Shown here: positions 52,444 through 59,385 of the stretch, one piece after another
How the letters are laid out: each line of letters starts with the position of its first letter
How positions within the stretch are numbered: the stretch's first letter is position 1
Source of the DNA: Ruminococcaceae bacterium BL-4
Lineage (GTDB): Bacteria > Bacillota > Clostridia > Oscillospirales > Acutalibacteraceae
Length of the DNA: 64,000 bases
Direction of reading: 5' to 3'
NCBI GenBank assembly: GCA_902809935.1
Contig: LR778134.1
Location: forward strand, 310,001 to 374,000
Made by a program: the position numbers and the translations under genes
Notes under the pieces: generated by a model
Told to the model about the DNA's origin: nothing
What the model saw: only the letters and a program-made list of their open reading frames with translations
Databases searched by the model: none

Positions 52444-53215
52444 TTGCGCTTCCTCCTCCCAACTGAGCCATCACTGTTACAATCCGTTCGTAGAAGAAAG
52501 CAGGTATTTCTGCTGCCATATTCCTTCTGAGCTCATGAAACAGGCGGCCATCCTGGATAAAAAGAATACGAGAGCAATAACTTGCCGCATTTGCATCATG
52601 AGTAACCATCATAATTGTCTTATGCTGCTCACTATTGATAGAAGAAAGTTTATCCATTAAAATTTTAGAATTTTTACTGTCCAAAGCGCCCGTAGGCTCA
52701 TCAGCCAAAACGATGCTCGGATCGGAAATCAAAGCTCTTGCCGCCGCAACACGCTGCTTTTGTCCGCCGGACATCTGTGAAGGGAACTTATCCAAAACAT
52801 CTGTAATATCCAATTTTGCGGCAATCTTCCGGATATCATTTTCCGCATTTTCTCCAGTGATCCCGTGCAAAGCCAGTGGGAGGGTAATATTCTCTCTTGC
52901 TGTTAGATTATCGAGCAATTCAAACTCCTGAAACAAATAGCCGATCTCTTTGCCGCGGTAGTTTGCCAGCTGCGTCCCGTTAAAGGTTGAAATATCTTTG
53001 CCATGCAGAATAATTTTACCCGAACTTGGCTTGATCATAGTCGCAATGCAGTTTAGCAGCGTCGTTTTTCCGGAACCACTGACCCCCATGATCCCAAGGA
53101 ATTCCCCTTCCAACACATCAAAACTGATGCCACGTAAGGCTTCCGTTTTGGTGCTACCTTTTCCATAACTCTTTGTCAGACCTTCCACCTGTAAGATTCG
53201 GTCGTTCACATTCAT
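52433..53215 (-). CDS. bceA: BceA-type ABC transporter ATPase
   Basis: The 260-residue ATPase has Walker A GVSGSGKTT, Q-loop YLFQEFELLDNLTARENI, signature MSGGQKQRVAAARAL, Walker B IVLADEPTGALDS and switch VTHDANAAS. The start at 53215 follows AGGAGG; the in-frame ATG at 53269 is upstream of the likely -10 and is rejected. It is first gene of a bceABRS operon for peptide-antibiotic detoxification. Confidence 0.95.
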   Translation of the reverse strand: MNVNDRILQVEGLTKSYGKGSTKTEALRGISFDVLEGEFLGIMGVSGSGKTTLLNCIATMIKPSSGKIILHGKDISTFNGTQLANYRGKEIGYLFQEFELLDNLTARENITLPLALHGITGENAENDIRKIAAKLDITDVLDKFPSQMSGGQKQRVAAARALISDPSIVLADEPTGALDSKNSKILMDKLSSINSEQHKTIMMVTHDANAASYCSRILFIQDGRLFHELRRNMAAEIPAFFYERIVTVMAQLGGGSANVL

Positions 53216-53246
53216 GGTAAATTCCTCCTGCTCGTTGATTGTCTTC

Positions 53247-53292
53247 ATTGTAGCATTCAGAACAGTCAAATACCACTTACAGTTGCTGTAAG
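53247..53292 (-). promoter_or_regulatory. bceA promoter with BceR-type operator
   Basis: On the minus strand a -10 TACAAT (53247-53252) has no good -35. About 25 bp further upstream is the perfect dyad CTTACAGTTGCTGTAAG (53276-53292). Known BceR-like regulators bind TNACA-spacer-TGTNA dyads just upstream of weak -35 regions, so this is probably an activated, autoregulated promoter. Confidence 0.65.
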
Positions 53293-53344
53293 GTAAGCGC
53301 CCCCTAAAACCATGACCCGATTTTTTGTGGTATTACAAAAAGCA

Positions 53345-53368
53345 ACCCGCCATTTTAAAATGGCGGGT
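53345..53368 (-). terminator. Terminator of crcB
   Basis: A perfect 12-bp palindrome (ACCCGCCATTTT and its complement) is followed on the minus strand by TGCTTTTTG. It lies 49 bp after the crcB stop. Confidence 0.65.
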
Positions 53369-53416
53369 CTGCATCATAATATTTAAAGTCGTTCCAAAAA
53401 TAAGGCAAAGAATACA

Positions 53417-53800
53417 TCAATGTAACCATAAGTGGGCGACTATTTTCCCAAGCCAGCAGGCAAACAAAGCTGAAAAAAGGTTTAATCCCGCATTCATTCC
53501 GCCCATCAGATATTCGCCGTCGGAAAAAAACGAAAGGGTCTCATAGCTGAAGGTAGAAAAAGTAGTAAGTCCCCCCATCATTCCGGTAGTCAAAAACATC
53601 CTGGCATTTGCAGAAATAGGCCAAGCACTGGAACTTGCCTCCATAATAAATCCCATAATAAATCCACCAAAAATATTTACAATCAGAGTTCCCAGAGGAA
53701 AATCTCCAAAATATTTAGCTGTAGCGGTCGAAATTACATAGCGCAGTGCTGCACCAAGAAATCCCCCAAACCCAACAATTAAAACTTTGCTTAATTTCAT
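53417..53800 (-). CDS. crcB: Fluoride channel CrcB/Fluc
   Basis: The 127-residue membrane protein has four helices and the family motifs GGFLGAALRYVIS, FPLGTLIVNIFGGFIMG and TTGMMGGLTTFSTFS. It forms a dual-topology dimeric fluoride channel that expels F-. The ATG at 53800 (MKLSKVLIVGFGG) fits the family; an in-frame TTG at 53821 falls in the terminator tract of the riboswitch. The fluoride riboswitch upstream independently supports the function. Confidence 0.96.
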   Translation of the reverse strand: MKLSKVLIVGFGGFLGAALRYVISTATAKYFGDFPLGTLIVNIFGGFIMGFIMEASSSAWPISANARMFLTTGMMGGLTTFSTFSYETLSFFSDGEYLMGGMNAGLNLFSALFACWLGKIVAHLWLH

Positions 53801-53833
53801 AACAATAATACCAACCCTCAAGACAAAAATATA

Positions 53834-53901
53834 GGCTCCTACCTCAATCCCTTAAAGTAGAAGCCATTAGCAATCCCTGCATTATAATAAGCCTCATCAT
53901 C
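53834..53901 (-). promoter_or_regulatory. Fluoride (crcB) riboswitch with terminator
   Basis: On the minus strand the aptamer (53901 to 53857) reads GATGATGAGGCTT...GCTAATGGCTTCTAC, matching the GAUG...AAUG-N-CU-CUAC core of the crcB motif, with GAGGC pairing to GCTTC. The same GGCTTCTAC segment (53857-53865) also pairs with GTAGGAGCC (53834-53842), forming a terminator followed by TATATTTTTG. Fluoride binding should favour the aptamer and let transcription enter crcB. A -10 TATACT lies at 53918-53923. Confidence 0.88.
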
Positions 53902-54095
53902 AAATTACTTTATTAAGAGTATACAATTTTTGATCTTTTGTAAATATAGAAAAGTTAAAAATATTCTTACACTTTTTATCAAATTTTGTGGTTTTATTAT
54001 ACTTTTACTGATTCATCCGTTCTGTGTGGATAAAGACCTTTTTATTAATCAATTTCAATAAAAAGCAAACAAAAGCGATAAAACCATATAAAAAA

Positions 54096-54123
54096 AGTCT
54101 GGACGCAAAATTGCGCCCAGACT
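54096..54123 (-). terminator. Original terminator of the tRNA-Gly gene
   Basis: On the minus strand AGTCTGGGCGCAA pairs with TTGCGTCCAGACT (one mismatch) and is followed by a T-run. It lies 10 bp past the tRNA 3' end and probably ended the tRNA transcript before integration. Confidence 0.65.
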
Positions 54124-54133
54124 CAGTTTTCTT

Positions 54134-54182
54134 TGGAGCAGGAGAGGGGAATCGAACCCCCATATTCAGCTTGGGAAGCGAT
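54134..54182 (-). repeat. Attachment site: 3' part of tRNA-Gly(CCC)
   Basis: Read on the minus strand this is ATCGCTTCCCAAGCTGAATATGG-type sequence, the anticodon arm with CCC anticodon, a T-arm GGGGGTTCGATTCCCC and acceptor end TCTCCTGCTCCA. The 5' half of the tRNA is absent, and unrelated sequence begins at 54183. An integrase gene starts next to it. The fragment is the att site left when an element integrated into the tRNA gene. The complete tRNA should be at the far end of the element, past the right edge. Confidence 0.85.
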
Positions 54183-54208
54183 TACAAAGGGCTTTACACC
54201 GGGAAAAA

Positions 54209-55390
54209 TCAACTTATTGACCTGTCCCCTGACCTGTCCGCGCGCTTTTTTAGTAAAAAATCATCTAGTTTATCAACCGATTTTCTTTTGTGAATTGCAT
54301 CTAAATGCGTGTATATTTTAAGGGTAGTTGTTACGTCGGCGTGCCCCATTTGTGCAGCGGCTTGTACTACATCCACCCCCGACAAATATAATAGCGTACA
54401 AAAAGTGTGCCTAAGCCAATGCATCGTAATATGAGGAATAGTCATATCTAATTTATGACGTCCTGGTTTTTTCATACGCTCCAAATCTGCAGGAGTACGC
54501 GTGCCATACTTACGATTAAGGGCAGACATATAACTGTCCCAGATCCATTTCCACGCTTGCACAGTCATAACTCGGCCATCAGTAGTGTGTATTATTAAAA
54601 GATTGTCTCGCGGAAGTTTAGACATATAATTCGCGAGCATTTGAGGGATGTCAACTGTACGGATTCCAGCATCTGTTTTTGTAAGATGACGAAGTTTTGG
54701 AATTTCATTTGGGGGATATTCTATCGTCTTATTGACCGAGATTGTTCGGTTCTTTAAATCCACGTCTTGCCATGTAAGAGCGGCCAATTCCCCGCGCCGG
54801 AGTCCTGACAGCATCATAATTATTGCAATCGGCTGTCCTCTATGCGGTGTATCCCATATCCACTGCTGTTCTTCATCTGTAAGTGCCCTTCTTTTCTCTT
54901 CTTTTCGCCCGGGGGCAGTTATTTCTACCTGATCAACCGGATTATTAGAAATTACTCTGCCCGTTGCCCTGCGCATAATCTGATAAATTGTGGAACGATA
55001 AAAGCTAATTGTTCGGGCAGCATATCCCTTCTCCTGCATCTCAACAAGTCTGCGTTCTATGTCATCTGATCTTACGTCTCCGATTCCGTAATCTTTTAGC
55101 CATTCTTCCCACATCTTCACAGAATGGCGGTAATTTTCTTTTTGGCCTTCCGTGATCTCCGCTGCACATTTTCCGCGCAGCCAATCTTTAGCCCAAAGGG
55201 AAAATCTGTCCCGCTGGGAAATAATATCGATTCCTTTTCCCAATTCTGCACGTACGATCGTTTCCTTTTTCTTCAATTCTTGGGGAGAAGACGCATATAC
55301 ATTTTTATATTTCTTTTTGCCGCTCTTATCTCTTCCTATTAGTATTTCTGCCCGGTATCGTCCGTCTTTTCGCTTTTTTAAACTTGCCAT
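54209..55390 (-). CDS. int: Tyrosine recombinase/integrase
   Basis: The 393-residue protein has an N-terminal AP2-like arm-binding domain (LKKRKDGRYRAEILIGRDKSGKKKYK), a SAM-like core-binding domain (about 65-155) and a catalytic domain. Catalytic residues are Arg in LSGLRRGELAAL, the HWLRHTF box and Tyr in LKIYTHLD. The ATG at 55390 follows GGGGG. It integrates and, with an excisionase, excises the element at the tRNA-Gly site 27 bp from its stop. Confidence 0.96.
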   Translation of the reverse strand: MASLKKRKDGRYRAEILIGRDKSGKKKYKNVYASSPQELKKKETIVRAELGKGIDIISQRDRFSLWAKDWLRGKCAAEITEGQKENYRHSVKMWEEWLKDYGIGDVRSDDIERRLVEMQEKGYAARTISFYRSTIYQIMRRATGRVISNNPVDQVEITAPGRKEEKRRALTDEEQQWIWDTPHRGQPIAIIMMLSGLRRGELAALTWQDVDLKNRTISVNKTIEYPPNEIPKLRHLTKTDAGIRTVDIPQMLANYMSKLPRDNLLIIHTTDGRVMTVQAWKWIWDSYMSALNRKYGTRTPADLERMKKPGRHKLDMTIPHITMHWLRHTFCTLLYLSGVDVVQAAAQMGHADVTTTLKIYTHLDAIHKRKSVDKLDDFLLKKRADRSGDRSIS

Positions 55391-55465
55391 ATTAATACCC
55401 CCTAAAAATAGGCATAAAAATGCCCGGCTACTTGATTTTTTGCCGGACGACTGGTACAATATGGT

Positions 55466-55542
55466 TGCATTTGTTCCTGTCGGCTCCGGCCGATTATCTC
55501 CGTCTGTTGGTATTGCGAGTACCGACAGGCGGATTTTTTTAT
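55466..55542 (+). ncRNA. Candidate small RNA of the integrated element
   Basis: A promoter-like pair TTGATT (55432-55437) and TACAAT (55455-55460), spaced 17 bp, precedes a sequence of about 75 nt. It contains a short CGGC/GCCG hairpin and then a strong terminator stem (CCGTCTGTTGGTA with TACCGACAGGCGG) followed by ATTTTTTTATTT. No protein gene lies on this strand here. It sits between the integrase start and the zinc-ribbon gene and points away from int. Candidate only; no family recognised. Confidence 0.45.
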
Positions 55543-56148
55543 TTAATCTCCAAAGTAATCTGCTTCTATTGGATTTTGCTCATAAACTGAAAACCTTGAA
55601 TCTGGGGTATAAACCGATTCGGAAACACTTTGTCCAGCCTCTAATTTATTAATAAACGCCGATTGTGATCCCACAAAATTAGTTCCATTTTTAAAATCAA
55701 ATGATACGCTGATATTTTCTAGAGTGTTTGACGATGTATTAGATACAGTAAAAACCAGTTTACTTGATCCGTATGTATTAGACTGTATTTTAGTATTGGA
55801 AACTGATATTGATTTTCCAATAGACGTTCGCTCTTTTCTAAAATTACGCTGTTCTGCCACATGCTCTTTATACGTCTGTGCTGGGCGAGTGGATGAAGCC
55901 CCTAGTGCAGAAAATGATACCAAAATGTTTGCACTCAGTAAAGCAATAACTGCAATTTTAAAGCCTTTTCCTTTGAACTTTTTTTCTTTTTCAGACACCA
56001 AATTTGGTGCTAAATAGGTTTCTGGTGCGGCCGTTTGTTGTGCCTGCTCAGAAACACTTTGACTACCATCTTCAAGATTGGCACCGCACTTGCAACACTG
56101 CTTTGCTCCATCCGGATTTAATTCTTGGCACTTAGGACACTTAATCAT
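55543..56148 (-). CDS. Zinc-ribbon membrane protein with FxLYD-like domain
   Basis: The 201-residue protein starts MIKCPKCQELNPDGAKQCCKCGANL, a zinc ribbon with two CxxC pairs. A low-complexity linker, one membrane helix (about residues 68-90) and an extracytoplasmic domain resembling FxLYD (VFTVSNTSSNTLENISVSFDFKNG) follow. The start follows AAGGAGAG. Such proteins are common in prophages next to the lysogeny module and may alter the cell surface. Its role is unknown. Confidence 0.8.
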   Translation of the reverse strand: MIKCPKCQELNPDGAKQCCKCGANLEDGSQSVSEQAQQTAAPETYLAPNLVSEKEKKFKGKGFKIAVIALLSANILVSFSALGASSTRPAQTYKEHVAEQRNFRKERTSIGKSISVSNTKIQSNTYGSSKLVFTVSNTSSNTLENISVSFDFKNGTNFVGSQSAFINKLEAGQSVSESVYTPDSRFSVYEQNPIEADYFGD

Positions 56149-56275
56149 AAAAATCTCTCCTTTAAACATAGATATTTACAATATATCCCAATATATGACA
56201 GCATGCAATACTTTATTTCCAATTTAACATCAATTTAAAATCTCATGTCCCACATTTGTCCCATAGAATCATTTT

Positions 56276-56713
56276 TTACTTTATTACACTAATTCGATAT
56301 TCAACTAATTGTATCGGCAATCCTAAGCATTCGGCGATCTTTGACGCTGGATATTGCAAAAATTCTTTTATATCCTCATCCGAATACAAAAGATCGACTG
56401 CAAAACAGTCAGCTTCTCTCTCATACTTACCGATTGGGAAAAGAGTGTTTCCTTTTAAAAACGGTGTATTTGATTCTGGGTGTAAAACGCTATGCCCTAG
56501 TTCATGTGCGCATGTTCTATAAAGTCCTTTTTCACCGAGATTCAAATTAAGGTGTATTATTTTCTGGCGAAAGACTTTATTATAATAACCCTTTACACCG
56601 CCCAAATTTTCATACAGTACAAGTGTACCTTCATTGTTAGCAATTTCAAACGGATCTCTACTTTGATATTTTGTGCAAAGAGAATCTACAATCTTTTCAA
56701 CGCGCATACGCAA
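56276..56713 (-). CDS. ImmA/IrrE-family metallopeptidase
   Basis: The 145-residue protein has the zinc-protease motif HELGHSVLH near residues 88-96 and EREADCFAVDLL downstream. ImmA-type proteases cleave the adjacent XRE repressor to trigger induction or excision. Its start follows the repressor stop directly. This supports a lysogeny switch. Confidence 0.92.
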   Translation of the reverse strand: MRMRVEKIVDSLCTKYQSRDPFEIANNEGTLVLYENLGGVKGYYNKVFRQKIIHLNLNLGEKGLYRTCAHELGHSVLHPESNTPFLKGNTLFPIGKYEREADCFAVDLLYSDEDIKEFLQYPASKIAECLGLPIQLVEYRISVIK

Positions 56714-57139
56714 TCACTCCGACTTTTTACGATACTTTTTTGGAGTATACTTTTGTTTTGCTATTTTCTTTGCAAGTTCAAGACTGTTTTTGAGACTGAT
56801 GGCAAGTAATTCTTTCGTTTCATCGTCAAGCGGTTCCCCATCAAACATCAGTCCTGACTGCTGCTCCTCCAATTGAGCAAGGGTCTCCTGCATTTTTTTT
56901 GATATATCACGCTCATCCTTCTTTGTAAGGGTGGGCGTTTTTTTAATAGTTGTTTTGCCGAGGAGATAATCAAGGGAGACATCAAAGTAATTAGCTATAG
57001 TTTGAAGTTTTTCAGTTTTTGGTATACTGCGTCCTCGCTTCCAATCACTCAAAGTGGTTTGTGAGATTCCAGTATCTTTTGAAACTTTATAAGCAGTAAT
57101 TCCAACTTCTTTTAATAGTCGTTCAAAAATCTCATACAT
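56714..57139 (-). CDS. Phage-type XRE repressor (ImmR/cI-like)
   Basis: The 141-residue protein has an N-terminal HTH (ITAYKVSKDTGISQTTLSDWKRGRSIPKTEKLQTIANYF) and a charged helical C-terminal region without a LexA-type protease domain. It is divergent from the early genes across a region with several inverted repeats, and adjacent to its probable protease ImmA. It is expected to hold the element in the integrated state. Confidence 0.93.
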   Translation of the reverse strand: MYEIFERLLKEVGITAYKVSKDTGISQTTLSDWKRGRSIPKTEKLQTIANYFDVSLDYLLGKTTIKKTPTLTKKDERDISKKMQETLAQLEEQQSGLMFDGEPLDDETKELLAISLKNSLELAKKIAKQKYTPKKYRKKSE

Positions 57140-57166
57140 TTTTGTTCACCTTTCACAAATCGGAAA

Positions 57167-57258
57167 ATACTTCGCATAAGCTGTTGACTTATGAACAAAA
57201 GCGAAGTATAGTATTAGCATACAAAGCAAATGCGAACTAATTAACGCATTTGGTATGC
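57167..57258 (+). promoter_or_regulatory. Lysogeny-switch promoter and operators
   Basis: TTGACT (57184-57189) and TATAGT (57207-57212), 17 bp apart, drive the rightward early genes. ATACTTCGC (57167-57175) and GCGAAGTAT (57201-57209) flank the -35. A second dyad, GCATAC...CAAATGCG with CGCATTTG-GTATGC (57217-57258), lies downstream. These are likely repressor sites between the divergent repressor and early operon. Confidence 0.65.
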
Positions 57259-57351
57259 AGTCGGTTTTGCTATTTACTTTTGTTTAGCGACATAATAGTA
57301 TCACAAAGCCGAAGTAAACTCAAGTATTTTTAATTAAAAGGAGGGATTTTC

Positions 57352-57522
57352 TTGCCAAAACGCTATACCTGCGCAGAAATTGCGGAGAGATACAATATAA
57401 AGCTCTCTACCGTATGGGATTGGATTCGCAAAAAAAAATTATCTGCTATAAGAATTGGAAAGGAGTATCGAATCACAGACGAAGACCTTGCAAAATTTGA
57501 AGAAAGCCGAAAAACGGCATAA
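57352..57522 (+). CDS. Small excisionase-like HTH protein
   Basis: The 56-residue protein starts at TTG, seven bases after GGAGGG: MPKRYTCAEIAERYNIKLSTVWDWIRKKK followed by ISAIRIGKEYRITDEDL-like sequence. This is the MerR/excisionase-type winged HTH. First gene of the rightward early operon, where Xis or Cro-like proteins are usual. Short and TTG-started, so easily missed. Confidence 0.8.
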   Translation: MPKRYTCAEIAERYNIKLSTVWDWIRKKKLSAIRIGKEYRITDEDLAKFEESRKTA

Positions 57523-57550
57523 GAAAAGCCGTTTTATCGGCGTGAAGGAG

Positions 57551-57790
57551 ATGACTTTCACTGTGTCAAGAGGTCCTTGGAAGAAGACTTCCCCCGTCCA
57601 AGACGCAGCTCCCGAAATTCTAACTACCGTGGAAGTTGCAAACCTGCTACGCATCACACCGGAAGGCGTTTGCAATATGGCTAAGCGCCGGGAACTTCCA
57701 GCTGCAAAGCTTGGGAAGGTCTGGCGATACAGACGATCCGACATTATGGGTTATCTGGACAAAAAAATCATAGAAGGAGAATCAACATGA
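57551..57790 (+). CDS. Helix-turn-helix (excisionase family) protein
   Basis: This protein of about 79 residues has EILTTVEVANLLRITPEGVCNMAKRRELPAAKLGKVWRYRRSDIMGYL, an HTH_17 DNA-binding domain. The start is unclear: ATG 57551 abuts AAGGAG, and GTG 57563 is 12 bases from it. The stop overlaps the next gene (ATGA). It is a second candidate excisionase or early regulator. Confidence 0.78.
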   Translation: MTFTVSRGPWKKTSPVQDAAPEILTTVEVANLLRITPEGVCNMAKRRELPAAKLGKVWRYRRSDIMGYLDKKIIEGEST

Positions 57791-57954
57791 GCACAAAAAT
57801 CAACATAAAAAGCATACCACAGTATCAACTAGATAGGCTTTCAGGGTCACTGGTGGATGTGGTACGCAAATACTTTGAAGACCCAGAAGTGCAGAAAGAA
57901 TTTGAAGAATGGAAGCGTAATCGTCAAAAAAGCAGCACCAATCAGTCTGCTTGA
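57787..57954 (+). CDS. Small hypothetical phage protein
   Basis: The 55-residue protein starts MSTKINIKSIPQYQLDRLSG and is charged and mostly helical. The ATG overlaps the previous stop and follows GAAGGAG, so translation is coupled. No family is recognised. Confidence 0.65.
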   Translation: MSTKINIKSIPQYQLDRLSGSLVDVVRKYFEDPEVQKEFEEWKRNRQKSSTNQSA

Positions 57955-58271
57955 CTGGAAAGGAGGCGAGAGAAACGGAAACCGCTGCACTTATTATGTC
58001 AGTAACAGCACTGACTATCGCTGCCTATCAAATTGGTGTACAAGTTAGCAATTGGAAATATCAAAAATTGATGTCTTCACTCGCAGAACAATTAAGAAAA
58101 GATCAAAACGATTTTTTCATTAGGATGTGGGAACTTGTTTCCAACTCTGATACTCCTTTTTCAGATAATTGGAAATGGAAAGGAATAACTGTGCCAAAAG
58201 CAAGCACCATCAAGGCAGAAAAAATAAAGGAGACAAGAAAATATGTTGCATCACTACATCACAAAGTATGA
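57951..58271 (+). CDS. Hypothetical phage protein with one hydrophobic segment
   Basis: A frame of up to 106 residues has a hydrophobic stretch (IMSVTALTIAAYQIGV) and then a charged helical region. The start is uncertain: TTG 57951 overlaps the previous stop, while a strong AAAGGAGG at about 57959 is not followed closely by any start in this frame. Function unknown. Confidence 0.5.
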   Translation: MTGKEARETETAALIMSVTALTIAAYQIGVQVSNWKYQKLMSSLAEQLRKDQNDFFIRMWELVSNSDTPFSDNWKWKGITVPKASTIKAEKIKETRKYVASLHHKV

Positions 58272-58362
58272 GCAAAACGGAACCAGATATGCAGAATCAT
58301 GGCTTCAAATCAATCTGTTTGGAAAGTGTTTTTGCTTCTGCAAAAAAAGGATAAAAATTTGA
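58243..58362 (+). CDS. Very small basic phage protein
   Basis: The 39-residue protein MLHHYITKYEQNGTRYAESW... with GKCFCFCKKRIKI at the end. It has AAGGAG ten bases before the ATG and overlaps the end of the preceding gene. Similar short proteins, with the YAEAWLQINxxGxCFCF pattern, occur in Clostridial phages from memory. Function unknown. Confidence 0.65.
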   Translation: MLHHYITKYEQNGTRYAESWLQINLFGKCFCFCKKRIKI

Positions 58363-58389
58363 GAGCCTCTGTACCAGCAGAAGCTCTCA
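58360..58389 (-). terminator. Terminator of the antisense zinc-ribbon gene
   Basis: TGAGAGC (58360-58366) pairs with GCTCTCA (58383-58389), with extra inner pairing. The minus strand continues AATTTTTATCC. It lies 7 bp past the stop of the minus-strand gene. Confidence 0.55.
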
Positions 58390-58395
58390 GGGACA

Positions 58396-58536
58396 TTAAC
58401 TTATTTTGATATATGTCGTCCCATTACACTTTGGGCACGGAGGAAGCGTATCTGTATTGTCATCCAAATTTACCACCGTACCACACGTTACGCACCGATA
58501 AGATCCCTTGCCCGGTCTTTGGCCTGTTTTATACAT
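58396..58536 (-). CDS. Small zinc-ribbon protein, opposite to its neighbours
   Basis: The 46-residue protein MYKTGQRPGKGSYRCVTCGT... has CVTC and CPKC pairs in a rubredoxin-like zinc ribbon, similar to YjzC-type small proteins. GGGAGG lies eight bases before the ATG. It is the only minus-strand gene inside the rightward early region and has its own terminator, so it may be expressed in the lysogen. Confidence 0.75.
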   Translation of the reverse strand: MYKTGQRPGKGSYRCVTCGTVVNLDDNTDTLPPCPKCNGTTYIKIS

Positions 58537-58601
58537 TTCATTCACCTCCCTTCTGCCAACATTTTACGACAAAAGGAAAATATTTACAAGGAGGAATCAG
58601 C

Positions 58602-58781
58602 ATGAATCTATTTGAGTACATCGGCCTCGTCGCAGTAATCACAATTGCGATCCGCGCCATTAAAGCGATCTCGATCGAGCATTACCGCCAGAAGGCCATG
58701 AAAGCCTGGGATCATGAGCAACGGCAAATTGATCGCACAAAATCACAAAATCGGCAAGAAATGAGGCGCAGCTATGAATGA
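58602..58781 (+). CDS. Small phage membrane protein
   Basis: The 59-residue protein begins MNLFEYIGLVAVITIAIRAIKA, one hydrophobic helix, followed by a charged tail. AAGGAGG precedes the ATG. Overlaps the next gene by 8 bp. Function unknown. Confidence 0.68.
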   Translation: MNLFEYIGLVAVITIAIRAIKAISIEHYRQKAMKAWDHEQRQIDRTKSQNRQEMRRSYE

Positions 58782-59052
58782 ACATAAAAATACCGCCCCG
58801 GCTGTTGGAGCAGCGCAGGGCGGAAAGGAAACCACTAATAATTTAAAAGTACCGCAGAATGAGAAATTTGTCAAGCTCTCTCCGGAAGCAGAAGCAAAAT
58901 TAAACGATCTGGCCGCGGCTGATCCGGTCGGGACGATGCTTGATCTATTTAATGCCATGCGTCCGCATGACCTGCACCCCGGCACAAAAATCAAGCTGAG
59001 CTGTCACGGGTACACGGTATCCGTTAAGAGGGATGAGGCAGACGATGGTTAA
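58774..59052 (+). CDS. Hypothetical phage protein
   Basis: The 92-residue hydrophilic protein has an Ala/Gly-rich N-terminus, KLSPEAEAKLNDLAAADPVGTMLDLF and a C-terminal KIKLSCHGYTVSVKRDEADDG. The start overlaps the previous stop, indicating coupling. No family recognised. Confidence 0.65.
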   Translation: MNEHKNTAPAVGAAQGGKETTNNLKVPQNEKFVKLSPEAEAKLNDLAAADPVGTMLDLFNAMRPHDLHPGTKIKLSCHGYTVSVKRDEADDG

Positions 59053-59249
59053 TGTCTTTCTCTCCTGCCCGTGTGGTGCAAAATTTCCGCGGGTTGGCAT
59101 TATTAAACAGCGCGCCAAATCCCCCAGACGGTCCGTATACCGTCGGCTGTACCTGCTGTGGACGTGTAGGTTATCACGATCGCACGCAAACGGGTGCCGT
59201 TGAGAACTGGGAAGCTGGGAGGTATCTGTATGGACCAGTACACGGCTAA
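59045..59249 (+). pseudogene. Lar-like zinc-finger protein interrupted by a frameshift
   Basis: One frame from ATG 59045 gives MVNVFLSCPCGAKFPRVGI. Another, one base on, gives PYTVGCTCCGRVGYHDRTQTG and AVENWEAG. Together they make a Lar-type protein (C-x-C, then YTVxCxxCGRxG and a final AIxxWN-like motif). Removing one C from CCCCC at 59121-59125 would join them. The alternative is a 65-residue protein starting at 59052 with only the second half being zinc-finger-like. Lar-like proteins are common in phage early regions. Confidence 0.5.
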
Positions 59250-59385
59250 ACCGCCCCACTGCCCCATTTGTGGCAGCATTGATATTGTCGCCGGCCGCTG
59301 TCAACACTGCGGCAGTCCGGCAGAAATGGAGGTACGAAATGAGTTGCAAAATTCCAAAGAAAAGGCACCCGAAACGAGGGCCTGA
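59230..59385 (+). CDS. Small zinc-ribbon protein
   Basis: The 51-residue protein MDQYTAKPPHCPICGSIDIV... has CPIC and CQHC pairs. GGGAGG precedes the ATG. It overlaps the preceding and following genes. Function unknown; probably a phage accessory protein. Confidence 0.68.
   Translation: MDQYTAKPPHCPICGSIDIVAGRCQHCGSPAEMEVRNELQNSKEKAPETRA

Noticed and set aside
54134-54182. A functional tRNA-Gly gene
   Set aside because: Only the anticodon arm to the 3' end is present; the D-arm and 5' acceptor strand are replaced by unrelated sequence.
54024-54321. Short plus-strand frames over the tRNA fragment
   Set aside because: They translate the attachment site and the 3' end of int in antisense; no ribosome site or homology.
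55499-55542. Terminator of the minus-strand zinc-ribbon gene
   Set aside because: The U-run is on the plus strand only; on the minus strand the hairpin is followed by mixed sequence, so it fits the candidate plus-strand RNA instead.
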